From: Devosia sp. LC5
GTDB lineage: Bacteria > Pseudomonadota > Alphaproteobacteria > Rhizobiales > Devosiaceae
DNA length: 64,000 nt
Assembly (NCBI RefSeq): GCF_000735585.1
Contig: NZ_JNNO01000046.1
Span: 1-64,000, forward strand
Direction of reading: 5' to 3'
Positions 37,128 to 45,625 of this stretch are shown here, piece after piece; the stretch's first letter is position 1; each line of letters begins with the position of its first letter. Both the position numbers and the translations under genes were made by a program. Under the pieces are notes generated by a model, which saw only the letters and a list, made by a program, of their open reading frames with translations, was not told the origin of the DNA and ran no database searches.

Positions 37128-38174
37128 ATGACCAAAGTCCGCGCCCTTGTTCTTGAACGCCAGCATGAATTGGCGCTGCGCGATATCGATCTGCCGCTCG
37201 ATGTGGGGCCGGGCATGGTCAGGATTGCCATCCATACCGTGGGCGTCTGCGGCTCGGATGTGCATTATTACACCCATGGCAAGATCGGGCCGTTCGTGGT
37301 CAATGCGCCCATGGTGCTGGGGCATGAAGCGGCGGGGACCGTTACCGAAATCGGGGCGGGCGTGACCAATCTGAGGGTGGGTGACCGCGTTTGCATGGAG
37401 CCGGGCATTCCCGATGCCAATTCGCGGGCCAGCCGGCTGGGCATGTATAATGTCGATCCCGCCGTGCGCTTCTGGGCGACGCCGCCCATTCATGGCGTGC
37501 TGACGCCCGAGGTCGTGCACCCGGCCAATTACACGTTCAAGCTGCCCGACAATGTCAGCTTTGCCGAAGGCGCCATGGTTGAGCCCTTCGCCGTGGGCAT
37601 GCAGGCGGCGACCAAGGCCAGGATCACGCCCGGCGATACGGCGGTGGTGCTGGGCGCCGGGCCGATTGGCACCATGGTGGCGATTGCGGCTTTGGCTGGC
37701 GGTTGCGCGCGGGTGATCGTGGCCGATCTGGCCCAGCCCAAGCTCGATATTGCGGCGCGCTATCAGGGCGTCATCCCGGTCAATATAAGCGAGAAGAATA
37801 TCGTCGAGGAGGTCGCGCGGCTGACCGATGGCTGGGGCGCCGATGTGGTGTTCGAATGCTCAGGTTCGCCCCATGCCTGGAAAACAATTATGGACCTGCC
37901 GCGCCCGGGCGGCGCTATCGTGGTGGTCGGCCTGCCGGTCGATCCGGTGGCGGTGGATATCGCCGGGGCGTCGACCAAGGAGCTGCGGATCGAAAACGTG
38001 TTCCGCTATGCCCATCAATATGACCGCGCCATCGCGCTATTCGCCTCGGGCAAGGTGGATTTGAAGCCGCTGATTTCCGAAACGTTCGCCTTCGAGGATT
38101 CGATCAAGGCGTTTGATCGCGCCGTTGAAGCGCGGCCGAGTGATGTGAAGCTGCAGATCAGGGTGGCGCGGTAG
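37128..38174 (+). CDS. Zinc-dependent polyol dehydrogenase (xylitol/sorbitol type)
   Basis: A 348-residue medium-chain dehydrogenase. Signatures: [21 protein letters not shown] (catalytic zinc Cys and the substrate Tyr-Tyr), [12 protein letters not shown], and the NAD-binding [17 protein letters not shown]. The structural-zinc region is [20 protein letters not shown], in which only one of the usual four Cys remains, as in sorbitol dehydrogenases. It should oxidise a pentitol or hexitol to a ketose. It lies downstream of a fructose-type importer and upstream of an SDR, suggesting a small sugar-alcohol pathway. Confidence 0.9.
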   Translation: MTKVRALVLERQHELALRDIDLPLDVGPGMVRIAIHTVGVCGSDVHYYTHGKIGPFVVNAPMVLGHEAAGTVTEIGAGVTNLRVGDRVCMEPGIPDANSRASRLGMYNVDPAVRFWATPPIHGVLTPEVVHPANYTFKLPDNVSFAEGAMVEPFAVGMQAATKARITPGDTAVVLGAGPIGTMVAIAALAGGCARVIVADLAQPKLDIAARYQGVIPVNISEKNIVEEVARLTDGWGADVVFECSGSPHAWKTIMDLPRPGGAIVVVGLPVDPVAVDIAGASTKELRIENVFRYAHQYDRAIALFASGKVDLKPLISETFAFEDSIKAFDRAVEARPSDVKLQIRVAR

Positions 38175-38190
38175 CGAAATAGAGCCAGTA

Positions 38191-38277
38191 GACCTCATCC
38201 TGAGCCTGTCGAAGGACGAGGTCGTGGCGAGATAGCTGTGCCCGACCTCGTGGTTCGACAAGCTCACCATGAGGTCT
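38191..38277. repeat. Dispersed inverted repeat, family 2, copy 3
   Basis: It starts GACCTCATCCTGAGCCTGTC, contains GAAGGACGAGGTCGTGG and ends GTTCGACAAGCTCACCATGAGGTCT. It fills the gap between the polyol dehydrogenase and the SDR gene. Confidence 0.88.
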
Positions 38278-38294
38278 CAGGGAGCGAGGACAAC

Positions 38295-39080
38295 ATGGAT
38301 CTAAATCTGCGCGACAAGGTCGCTGTCATCACCGGCGGTACGGTGGGCATTGGGCTGGCTGTCGCCGAGGGGCTGGCGGCCGAGGGGGTTAACCTGGTGC
38401 TGGTTGGTCGCGACAAGCGGCGGGGCGATGATGCGGCAGCTAGCGTCGCCGACAGGTTCGGCATTATCGCCACCGCCATCAGCGCCGATGTGGCCACCGC
38501 CGAAGGCTGCGAGGCGGTGATCAAGGGCACGGCCAAGGCGTTTGGCGGGGCCGATATCCTGATCAACAATGCCGGGACCGGCTCGAACGAGACCATTGCC
38601 GAGGCCGACGACGCCAAGTGGCAATATTATTGGGACCTGCATGTGATGGCCGCCGTGCGGCTGGCGCGGGGGCTGGTGCCGGGCATGAAACAGCGCGGCG
38701 GTGGCGTGGTGCTGCACAATGCCTCGATCTGTGCGGTGCAGCCGCTGTGGTATGAGCCGATCTACAACACCACCAAAGCGGCCCTGATGATGTTTTCCAA
38801 GACGCTGGCCAATGAAGTGGTCGGCGACAATATCCGCGTCAACACCATCAACCCGGGTCTGGTGCTGACGCCCGATTGGATCAAGACCGCCAAGCAGATT
38901 GCGGGCGAAGATGGCTGGCAGGCACATTTGCAGGGCGTGGCTGACGAGGCGGGCGGCATGAAGCGCTTTGCGACGCCTGAGGAATTGGCGAACTTCTTTG
39001 TCTTCATGTGTTCGGACAAGGCGAGCTATTCGACCGGCTCGACCTATTTCGTCGATGGCGGCTGGCTCAAGACGGTCTGA
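38295..39080 (+). CDS. Short-chain dehydrogenase/reductase
   Basis: A 261-residue classical-type SDR: cofactor motif TGGTVGIGLAVAEGLAAEG (TGxxxGxG), DILINNAGTGS, and a C-terminal region FFVFMCSDKASYSTGSTYFVDGGWLKTV. The active-site segment reads NASICAVQPLWYEPIYNTTKAAL: the usual Tyr-x-x-x-Lys is present as Tyr-Asn-Thr-Thr-Lys, and the Ser of NASIC is at the catalytic position. The substrate is unknown; the neighbouring polyol dehydrogenase suggests a sugar-derived ketone or alcohol. Confidence 0.9.
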   Translation: MDLNLRDKVAVITGGTVGIGLAVAEGLAAEGVNLVLVGRDKRRGDDAAASVADRFGIIATAISADVATAEGCEAVIKGTAKAFGGADILINNAGTGSNETIAEADDAKWQYYWDLHVMAAVRLARGLVPGMKQRGGGVVLHNASICAVQPLWYEPIYNTTKAALMMFSKTLANEVVGDNIRVNTINPGLVLTPDWIKTAKQIAGEDGWQAHLQGVADEAGGMKRFATPEELANFFVFMCSDKASYSTGSTYFVDGGWLKTV

Positions 39081-39142
39081 GCGCGGAACCCAAGGAGCGG
39101 TCTTCCGGTTGTGACGGCAGCGTCACAACAAGGGCCATTGCA

Positions 39143-39667
39143 ATGGATGTCGGCAACGCCGTCGGATTCGTCGATACTTATCTTCCCCAGCACATCATTG
39201 CCATTCGCCTGGTGATCGCGGCCATTCTGGGCGCCATGATCGGGTTCGAGCGGGAGTGGAACACGGCCGAGGCCGGGCTGCGCACGCATATCCTGATCGC
39301 GGTGGCGGCCACGCTGTTCACGATCCTGGCGTTCGAGATATTCCACACCATCCAGGGCGAGGGGCATTCCAATCCCGATCCGATCCGCGCCGTCGAGGCG
39401 GTGACCGCGGGCATCGCCTTTCTTGGCGCCGGGGCGATTTTCCGGCGCGGTGGCGGCGTGCAGGGGCTGACCACGGGCGCCGGCATGTGGCTGGCGGGCG
39501 CCGTCGGTGTTGCGGTGGCCTTGGGCTATTACCTTATCGCGCTGGGCGTAGCGGTGCTGGCGGTGATGATCCTGGCCGTGTTGCGGGCCTTTGCCCATCA
39601 TGTGGTGGGGCGCGATGCGCAAAATCCTGCTGCCAAAGGGCCGCGGGGAGAAGCAGATGGAGATTGA
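39143..39667 (+). CDS. MgtC/SapB-family membrane protein
   Basis: A 174-residue inner-membrane protein. The MgtC core is recognisable: IRLVIAAILGAMIGFEREWNTAEAGLRTHILIAVAATLF with the conserved Arg-Glu, then GIAFLGAGAIFRRGGGVQGLTTGAGMWLAGAVGVAVALG. Four to five helices are present. Family members modulate ATP synthase or adaptation to low Mg in some pathogens, but most environmental copies have no assigned role. It lacks the C-terminal ACT-like domain of Salmonella MgtC. ATG 39143 gives the usual N-terminus; a longer frame would read the SDR tail. Confidence 0.9.
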   Translation: MDVGNAVGFVDTYLPQHIIAIRLVIAAILGAMIGFEREWNTAEAGLRTHILIAVAATLFTILAFEIFHTIQGEGHSNPDPIRAVEAVTAGIAFLGAGAIFRRGGGVQGLTTGAGMWLAGAVGVAVALGYYLIALGVAVLAVMILAVLRAFAHHVVGRDAQNPAAKGPRGEADGD

Positions 39668-40216
39668 TGGTGCGCGCCGAGGGACATGCGCGCTGCCGAT
39701 CCTGCTTCTCCCCCCGTACGATCAGCGACCGGGAGGTGTCGCGACCGCGCCCTGTTGCCAAGCCCCCTTGGAGTAGGGCCGGCACGCCGCTCCGGCGCAG
39801 GTGCAAGCTGCCGGAGGGGGAGTAAATGGCGGGAAGGGAGCTTGGGAATGCAAGGCCGGCCCGAAGGCAGATCCTGCAGCATTCCTTCCCGCCGTGGCAT
39901 GCAACCTGTGGACGCAGGGATTGCATGCCAATTGAGCTGGACACGGGTTTCGCATCCAGAAACAAAAGAGAATCGGCCACACCGTCGGGGAACGGAGGGC
40001 CGAGCTAGTCCTGCATGGTCAAGAATGTCCGCGGAGACGCCGCATCACCGCAAACCAGGTCACGCTTCAACGGAGCGCTGACGGGCTGGCTATGCGTGAA
40101 GCGGGGGCGGGGAAACAGGCAAAACGGGGTAATACCCGGGTAACATTCGCTTGCGTTTTACATGTAAAGGCACACAATCACGCCCGTTTTTCGGGAGGTG
40201 TGCTGTTCTTCGTCCT
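39668..40216. other. 549-base gene-free region with strong hairpins
   Basis: No frame here has protein-like composition with a proper start. Two strong inverted repeats are visible: GGCGGGAA...GGAATGC with GCATTCC-TTCCCGCC (about 39827-39895) and GGCATGCAA...TTGCATGCC (about 39896-39929). The base composition is less coding-like than the flanks. It may encode a structured RNA or hold the leader of the TPR gene; I could not match it to tmRNA, RNase P RNA or SRP RNA. Confidence 0.5.
40157..40168. promoter_or_regulatory. Palindrome upstream of the TPR gene
   Basis: TTTACATGTAAA is a perfect 12-base palindrome 48 bases before the chosen GTG start. Its place and symmetry suit a dimeric regulator, but none is identified. 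Its presence argues against starting the gene at the TTG at 40151. Confidence 0.4.
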
Positions 40217-41911
40217 GTGCCAGAGCGCGACCAGATCGTTTCGGCTCTCGATCATCTGCTCGAGTGGCCCGAAATCGCGCGTTCGCCGCAGCTGGCCAGG
40301 TTTGCCAGCTATATCGTAGAGCGCACGCTGAATGGCGAGCAGCAGGCCATCAAGGCCTATTCCATCGCTGTCGATGTATTTGGCCGGCCCGCCGATTTTG
40401 ACCCACAGGTGGATCCGATCGTGCGCGTGCAGGCGCGGCGGCTGCGGGCCTTGCTCGATAGCTATTATCAAGGGCCGGGCGCGACCGAGCCGGTGCGGAT
40501 TTTGCTGCCGGTCGGGCGCTATGTGCCTGAATTCCATCTGGCCGATGCGCCGCCTGAAACGCCGATTGCCCCGGCTAAGGTTCCGCCTGTTGCGCCGCCG
40601 CGCGGCGGCATAATCCTTTGGTCCGTGCTGGCGGTGATCGCGCTTGGCGCAGGGGCGCTTGCCTTTTGGCTGTCCGGCGGGCAACCGCGCCAGGATGGGC
40701 AGAGTTCGGTGGCCGGCGCGGTGCAGCGGCCCAGCATGGGTGTGTCGGAATTCCAGAATCTGATTGGGCAGGGGCGCAGTCCGTTGTCGGTTTCGGGCCT
40801 GGCCATCGAATTGGTCACCGATCTTGATGCCTTCGAGACCATGGATCTGTATTACGACGACGGCCTCGGTTCGCTCGATGCTGCCCCGGTCCCCGTCGGC
40901 TTTGCGCTGAGCGGCATTGCGCGGGTGGAGGCCGATGCGGTGCAATATAGCGCCATCCTCACCGATACCCGCACCAGCGACATTGTCTGGAGCCAGGTGA
41001 TTTCGCTGCCGGTGGCGCAGGCCAGCGAACCGCTGGCGCTCGATGAAGTCTCGCGGCGGCTGAGTTTGGTGCTGGGCAGCACAAGGGGGCCGGTGCATAC
41101 AGCGGCGCGGCAATTTCTTGCCTCCGGTGTGCCGCTGGCGGGCAATGAAAATCTCTATCTCTGCCGGGTTGCCTTCGATCTGTATCGCGATACGGGCAGC
41201 TCCGAGGCGGGCGAGCGCGCCAAGCTGTGCTTTGCCGGCCTGCCCGATGGCGAAAGCGGCGCGGCGGGCGTGCTGGCCGCAGTGGCGAGCCTGATCGCGG
41301 AAACAGGAAATGGCGCGGGCAGCGTGGAGAACTATCGCATGGCGCAAACGGGCATAGAAATGGCCATCGCCGCCGCACCGGTCAGCGCCTTTGTCTGGGA
41401 GCAGCAGGCGCGGCTGTTTGAGGGCATAGGCGAGCAGGACCGGGCGGAGACTGCGTTCGGCTCGGCGGTGCAGCTCAATCCGGCCAGCGCCGATGCCTTG
41501 GCGGGCTATGCGCGGGTATTGGCCTTTGGCGGGAACCTCGAAAAAGCGGGATCGCTGGCCGGGCAAGCGATAACCGGTGCGCCCAATCCGCCAGCCTGGT
41601 ATTTTGGCGTGCCGGCTCTGGCGGCGCTGCGAGACCGGGACTTTCCCACCGCCATTGCCTATGCCGAAATCTATGCTGCGGCCGATCGCGAACTGGGGCC
41701 GGTGCTGGCGATCATGGCGGCGCAGGAGGCCGGGAACAGTGCGGTGGTCAATCGCTACCTGCCGCAAGTGCTCGAGATTGCCAGTTTCCGGGCGGCGGGC
41801 GTGTTGCCGCAATTGCGCAAGCGTATCAGCGATGCGGGCCTATTGGGCCGGATCGGCGCGACATTGGCGGCGGCGGGCGTGTCACCCGCGTCGCTCAATG
41901 CCGCGTTCTGA
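40217..41911 (+). CDS. Membrane protein with N-terminal rhizobial-type domain and TPR-like repeats
   Basis: About 564 residues. The first 95 residues (LARFASYIVERTLNGEQQAIKAYSIAVDVFG, then DPIVRVQARRLRALLDSYY) match a domain often found at the N-terminus of adenylate-cyclase-like and TPR proteins in Hyphomicrobiales. A membrane helix follows (IILWSVLAVIALGAGALAFWL). The C-terminal half is Ala/Leu-rich helical repeats of TPR type (AETAFGSAVQLNPASADALAGYARVLAFGG). No cyclase or kinase motif is seen. GTG 40217 is my choice; TTG 40151 would add 22 residues. GGGAGG lies 18 bases upstream, farther than ideal. Confidence 0.8.
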   Translation: MPERDQIVSALDHLLEWPEIARSPQLARFASYIVERTLNGEQQAIKAYSIAVDVFGRPADFDPQVDPIVRVQARRLRALLDSYYQGPGATEPVRILLPVGRYVPEFHLADAPPETPIAPAKVPPVAPPRGGIILWSVLAVIALGAGALAFWLSGGQPRQDGQSSVAGAVQRPSMGVSEFQNLIGQGRSPLSVSGLAIELVTDLDAFETMDLYYDDGLGSLDAAPVPVGFALSGIARVEADAVQYSAILTDTRTSDIVWSQVISLPVAQASEPLALDEVSRRLSLVLGSTRGPVHTAARQFLASGVPLAGNENLYLCRVAFDLYRDTGSSEAGERAKLCFAGLPDGESGAAGVLAAVASLIAETGNGAGSVENYRMAQTGIEMAIAAAPVSAFVWEQQARLFEGIGEQDRAETAFGSAVQLNPASADALAGYARVLAFGGNLEKAGSLAGQAITGAPNPPAWYFGVPALAALRDRDFPTAIAYAEIYAAADRELGPVLAIMAAQEAGNSAVVNRYLPQVLEIASFRAAGVLPQLRKRISDAGLLGRIGATLAAAGVSPASLNAAF

Positions 41912-42244
41912 TCAATGCGCCGATGATTGCGAGAACAGGTTGATCACCAGCACCCCGGCCAGGATCAGGCCGATGCCGATCAAAGCGGGCAGGTCCAGCG
42001 TCTGCCCATAGACGAAATAGGCGATGATCGAGACCAGCACGATGCCGACACCCGACCAGATGGCGTAGCCGATGCCGACAGGAATGGTCTGCAGCGCCAG
42101 CGAGAAGAAATAGAAGGTGATGCCATAGCCGACCACCACCACGATTGTGGGGACGAGCTGGGTGAAGCCGGCCGAGGCGCGCAGGAAGGACGTGGCGATC
42201 ACCTCGCCGACAATGGCGATGGTGAGATAGATCAGACCGGGCAT
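41912..42244 (-). CDS. SMR-family multidrug efflux transporter (EmrE-like)
   Basis: A 110-residue protein with four membrane helices. The first helix carries the essential Glu in IYLTIAIVGEVIATSFLRAS (Glu at position 13); later segments are YGITFYFFSLALQTIPVGIGYAIWSGVGIV, typical of quaternary-ammonium efflux proteins rather than SugE. It functions as a dimer exchanging protons for cationic drugs. The gene ends exactly against the TPR gene's stop, and lies 31 bases downstream of murD2 on the same strand. Confidence 0.95.
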   Translation of the reverse strand: MPGLIYLTIAIVGEVIATSFLRASAGFTQLVPTIVVVVGYGITFYFFSLALQTIPVGIGYAIWSGVGIVLVSIIAYFVYGQTLDLPALIGIGLILAGVLVINLFSQSSAH

Positions 42245-42275
42245 GGCCGCTCCAGGAGCTTGAGGGATGTGGCTG

Positions 42276-43616
42276 CTAATCTATGGCGCGGCTGAGGTCC
42301 CGCAAATCGGGCTTCTTTGCTTCCGGCTGGCCAAAGATGGCTTGTGCGAGGCCCACAAATCGTACTCCACGTTCCTCGAAATTCTTGAACTGGTTATAGG
42401 ACGGCGCCCCCGGCGAGAGGATGACCGCGTCGAATCGCTGGCGGCAAGCGTGCAGCGTCTGCATGGCGCTGGCGAGGTCCGGTTGGGCCAGTACGGTGAT
42501 ATCGGGTGCGGCCGCTCTGGCTGCCGCAGCGAGGCGGGCGCCGGTGACGGGCAGGCAGGCCAGCGTCGTCACGCCATAGCCGGCAAGAAGGCTCGCCAAT
42601 TCGGTATAGTCCTGCTCGCGCTCATGCCCGCCGGCGATCAGGGCAATGCGGAAACCCTTATAGGCGGCGAGCGCCGCCTTGGTGGCTTCGGGCGTGGTCG
42701 AGATCGAGTCATTGACGAAAATGGTGCCGCCGAACTGATGTTCCTCCAGCCGATGGGGCAGGGGCACGAAAGCCGCAATCCCGGCCACCACGCCCTCAAT
42801 ACTCGCTCCGGCGGCCAGGGCGATCTGGGCGGCGAGGCGGGCATTGTCGACATTGTGGCTACCCTTGAGGCGCGAGCCGATGGCGGCCTTGTCGATGGCC
42901 GTCAGCTCGTCCGGCGTCAGCTCGCGCAGCAGGCGACGGTGATCGCGAACGGCATGGGCGACCAGCGCATTGCCCTTGGCGCCGGCGCCCAAAGCCACCG
43001 GAAAGCTGCCGTCGCGATCGATCAGGTGCAGCTTGTCGTGGAAATAGCGGTCCACCGAGCCGTGCCAATCGACATGCTCGGGATAAAGATTGGTGACGGC
43101 CGCGATGTCGGGCAGGAAATTCATATCGGCGGTCTGGTAGCTCGACAATTCGAAGATGACGACGGGATGCCGGCCGGCAATATCGAGCGGAGCGACACCG
43201 ACATTGCCCGCCAGCCCCGCATCGATCCCCGAGCGGGCCAGCATCAGATGGGTCAGCGTGGCGGTGGTCGATTTGCCCTTGGTGCCGGTTATCGCGATCA
43301 CGGTGCGGCCATGGCGATAGGTGGCGCCCCAAAGGTTGAGGTTGGACGTCACCGGAATGCCGGAATGGCGAGCGATATCGAAGACCGGCTTATAGAGCGA
43401 CACGCCCGGGCTTTTGACGATGAGGCCGAAGCTATGGTCGCGGATGGCCATGCCCAGCTCGTCAGCCGCAATCTGCTCGGCGCCGGGAATGTCGGCCTGC
43501 CCGCTATCGACCGTCACATAGAGCTTGAGCTCGGGCTGGCGCGCCTTAAGGAAGGCGGCGGTGGAAATGGCCTCGCGGCCCGCGCCATAGAGCAGAACGG
43601 GTTCTTCAAACCGCAT
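42276..43616 (-). CDS. murD2: UDP-MurNAc-L-Ala--L-glutamate ligase (MurD2-type)
   Basis: A 446-residue Mur ligase. ATP loop AITGTKGKSTTATLTHLML, central FELSSYQTADM and NLYPEHVDWHGS, and ligand loop VNDSISTTPEATKAAL place it in the MurD group. It stands outside a cell-division cluster and overlaps by 11 bases the stop of the MurL-type gene. In Xanthomonas the MurD2/MurL pair adds L-Glu to UDP-MurNAc-L-Ala and then epimerises it to D-Glu. L-Glu preference here is inferred from the pairing; an extra canonical MurD is the alternative. The start at 43616 (MRFEEPVLLYG) fits the family better than the longer frame at 43661. Confidence 0.88.
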   Translation of the reverse strand: MRFEEPVLLYGAGREAISTAAFLKARQPELKLYVTVDSGQADIPGAEQIAADELGMAIRDHSFGLIVKSPGVSLYKPVFDIARHSGIPVTSNLNLWGATYRHGRTVIAITGTKGKSTTATLTHLMLARSGIDAGLAGNVGVAPLDIAGRHPVVIFELSSYQTADMNFLPDIAAVTNLYPEHVDWHGSVDRYFHDKLHLIDRDGSFPVALGAGAKGNALVAHAVRDHRRLLRELTPDELTAIDKAAIGSRLKGSHNVDNARLAAQIALAAGASIEGVVAGIAAFVPLPHRLEEHQFGGTIFVNDSISTTPEATKAALAAYKGFRIALIAGGHEREQDYTELASLLAGYGVTTLACLPVTGARLAAAARAAAPDITVLAQPDLASAMQTLHACRQRFDAVILSPGAPSYNQFKNFEERGVRFVGLAQAIFGQPEAKKPDLRDLSRAID

Positions 43617-44946
43617 AGGCGGCCACCTTGGCGGCAAGCGCCGGGGGGATGTGATGGTCATGGCTATCGGTCAGGCATTCGGCCATGGCGGCCTGCAGCT
43701 TGGGCTCGCCATATTGGGCAAACAGGTCCGCCTTGACCGCGCGCACCACAGCCGCCTCATGCCAATCGGCATGGCGGGTGAGCGTATAGAGGCACGCTGC
43801 AGCTTCGAGGATTTCGCCCACGCATTCCCAAGGCTTTTGTCCGGCAAGGCCCGAGAGTTCGCGGAATGAGGCTTCGTTATCGAGGTTGTCCAGCAGGTTC
43901 TTGCCGAAGATCGACAGCAGGCGATCCTTGGCCATGAACGGGGCAAAGATCAGGAAGACGAAATGGCATTTCGGGCATTCCCCGCACCAGAGCGGACCGT
44001 CATTGCCGGTGAGCCGGAAATTGCGGTTGCAGCTGGAAAACACCCGATCGAACTTGGTTTCGTGGGTGAAGAGCGAGGCGATCCGCGCCTCCGAATAGGG
44101 GCGGAGCAGCGAGTAATATTTGAGTGCTCCCCCGGTAGCGTCGGACAGGATGGAGGCAATCAGCAGCTCGAAGCCAAGGGATTTGGAATATTGGTGATTG
44201 GTCTCGCGGCCGTCGAAGGTGACATTGCCCTCGCTGGCCGAGCGCTCATTGGACAGCACGATCTGGTTGAAGCCGAACAGTACGGCGCAGAGCGCGGCGA
44301 TCATGGAATTGATCGCGGTGGAGGGGACATGGCCATTGTAATAGCCCGGTTCCTTGGAGAGCCGGATCATCTCGGCGTCGAGCGTGCGGGTGACATAGAC
44401 CGGCTGGATGCCGATCTTGTCGACCGAGGTGACGATCGGGCCCTTGGGATTGACGGCAAAGGGCGTGAAATCGAGCCCGACAGCGGTCAGCAGGTCAACG
44501 CTGACCAACGAATCCTTGCCCCCGCCAATGGGCAGCAAAGCACGGTCGGGCAGGGCGACAATCGGCTTGATGGCTTCGGCATTATGGGGGGCCGAAATGG
44601 TGAGCTTGCCGAAGCGAGCCAGATTATTGCGGGCATAGAATTCACCCAACCCGTTCTCATAGACGTCGATAGCAAAGGCGCGCTCGGCTTCGCTCAGCGC
44701 GATATTGGGCGCGACGATCTCGAATGGCGCGCGCAGCTTGAAATAGCTGACGCCCAGCACAATGGCGGTCAGATCGAGCAGCTTGGCGAAAGCGGGGCTA
44801 GTGGCCTTTTCCGCATCGGCAGGGGGCAGGGTCAGGCTTTCGGTAAAGCTCTTGCCGCCCAGGCCATAGGTGAAAACGGCCTGGCCCGTCGCCGGATGGA
44901 AGGTTGGGCGCTCGATGAGAAATTGTTCGGTCACGGGGCTGATCAC
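43606..44946 (-). CDS. murL: UDP-MurNAc-L-alanyl-L-glutamate epimerase (MurL)
   Basis: About 446 residues. A PP-loop-like ATP motif, LLPIGGGKDSLVSVDLL, is central; downstream come VLSNERSASEGNVTFDGRETNHQYSKS and a Cys-rich CGECPKCHFVFL. These match the MurL family, which epimerises the terminal L-Glu of UDP-MurNAc-L-Ala-L-Glu in an ATP-dependent way. No ATG fits; GTG 44946 or GTG 44934 are candidates. It is the first gene of a unit with murD2 and perhaps the SMR transporter. A cell with this pair may not need glutamate racemase for its peptidoglycan. Confidence 0.9.
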   Translation of the reverse strand: MISPVTEQFLIERPTFHPATGQAVFTYGLGGKSFTESLTLPPADAEKATSPAFAKLLDLTAIVLGVSYFKLRAPFEIVAPNIALSEAERAFAIDVYENGLGEFYARNNLARFGKLTISAPHNAEAIKPIVALPDRALLPIGGGKDSLVSVDLLTAVGLDFTPFAVNPKGPIVTSVDKIGIQPVYVTRTLDAEMIRLSKEPGYYNGHVPSTAINSMIAALCAVLFGFNQIVLSNERSASEGNVTFDGRETNHQYSKSLGFELLIASILSDATGGALKYYSLLRPYSEARIASLFTHETKFDRVFSSCNRNFRLTGNDGPLWCGECPKCHFVFLIFAPFMAKDRLLSIFGKNLLDNLDNEASFRELSGLAGQKPWECVGEILEAAACLYTLTRHADWHEAAVVRAVKADLFAQYGEPKLQAAMAECLTDSHDHHIPPALAAKVAAYAV

Positions 44947-45083
44947 TCGCGGATGGTGCCACTCATATAAGTGATTTGCTGGCGTGGCGGGAGTAGGGCG
45001 CTTGCTCTGTGTCGAATCCTGGCCATGCTGTTCGTCGTGTGGTTGAAGCCGGAACAATCCGGCATGACAGAGGAGACGGAAAA

Positions 45084-45497
45084 ATGCGTGTCATAGTTTT
45101 TGTCAAGGCCAACCAAGACAGCGAAGAAGGGGTAATGCCCACCACGGAAATGCTCGAAGCCATGGGCAAGTTCAATGAACAGCTGGCCGAGGCGGGCATC
45201 ATGAAAGCCGGTGAAGGATTGCAGCCCTCCAAAAAGGGCAAGCGCATCCTGTTTGACGGTTCCAGTCGCACGGTCATTGATGGCCCCTTCACCGAAACCA
45301 AGGAATTGGTGGCCGGTTTCTGGATCTGGGAGGTCAAGGACATGGACGAAGCCGTGGCCTGGGCGCGGCGTTGCCCTAATCCAATGGAAGGTGGCGGCGT
45401 GCTCGAAATCCGGCCGATGTTCGAAATGGACGCATTCGGCGACGCGATGACCCCCGAAGTGGCCGAAATCCACAACCGGGTGCGCGACAAGATTTGA
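45084..45497 (+). CDS. YciI-family (DGPF domain) protein
   Basis: A 137-residue protein of the YCII-related ferredoxin-like fold. It begins MRVIVFVKANQDSEEGVMPT and carries the hallmark DGPFTETKELVAGFWIWEVKDMDEAVAWARRCP. Such proteins are often encoded beside ECF sigma factors; none is adjacent here. GGAGACGGAAAA precedes ATG 45084. Function unknown; it is divergent from murL. Confidence 0.9.
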   Translation: MRVIVFVKANQDSEEGVMPTTEMLEAMGKFNEQLAEAGIMKAGEGLQPSKKGKRILFDGSSRTVIDGPFTETKELVAGFWIWEVKDMDEAVAWARRCPNPMEGGGVLEIRPMFEMDAFGDAMTPEVAEIHNRVRDKI

Positions 45498-45625
45498 GGT
45501 TGGTCTGATATGGCTCGTCGTGGCTGGCAGTGACAGAATGCGATTGTTGAGCTAGCGTCCGCGCATGTGCAATCACGTCTTCATGACGAGCCAGCGAGCC
45601 ATTTATACCATGTCGAGGGCCCGCT

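Noticed and set aside
39534..39980. Minus-strand frame covering the gene-free region
   Set aside because: It runs antisense into the end of the MgtC-like gene, has no ribosome-binding site, and its composition is Cys/Arg/Ser-rich and not protein-like; hairpins explain the region better.
40178..41812. 544-codon minus-strand frame opposite the TPR gene
   Set aside because: The translation is Arg/His/Gln-rich and lacks domains; the plus-strand frame has a membrane helix and TPR pattern.
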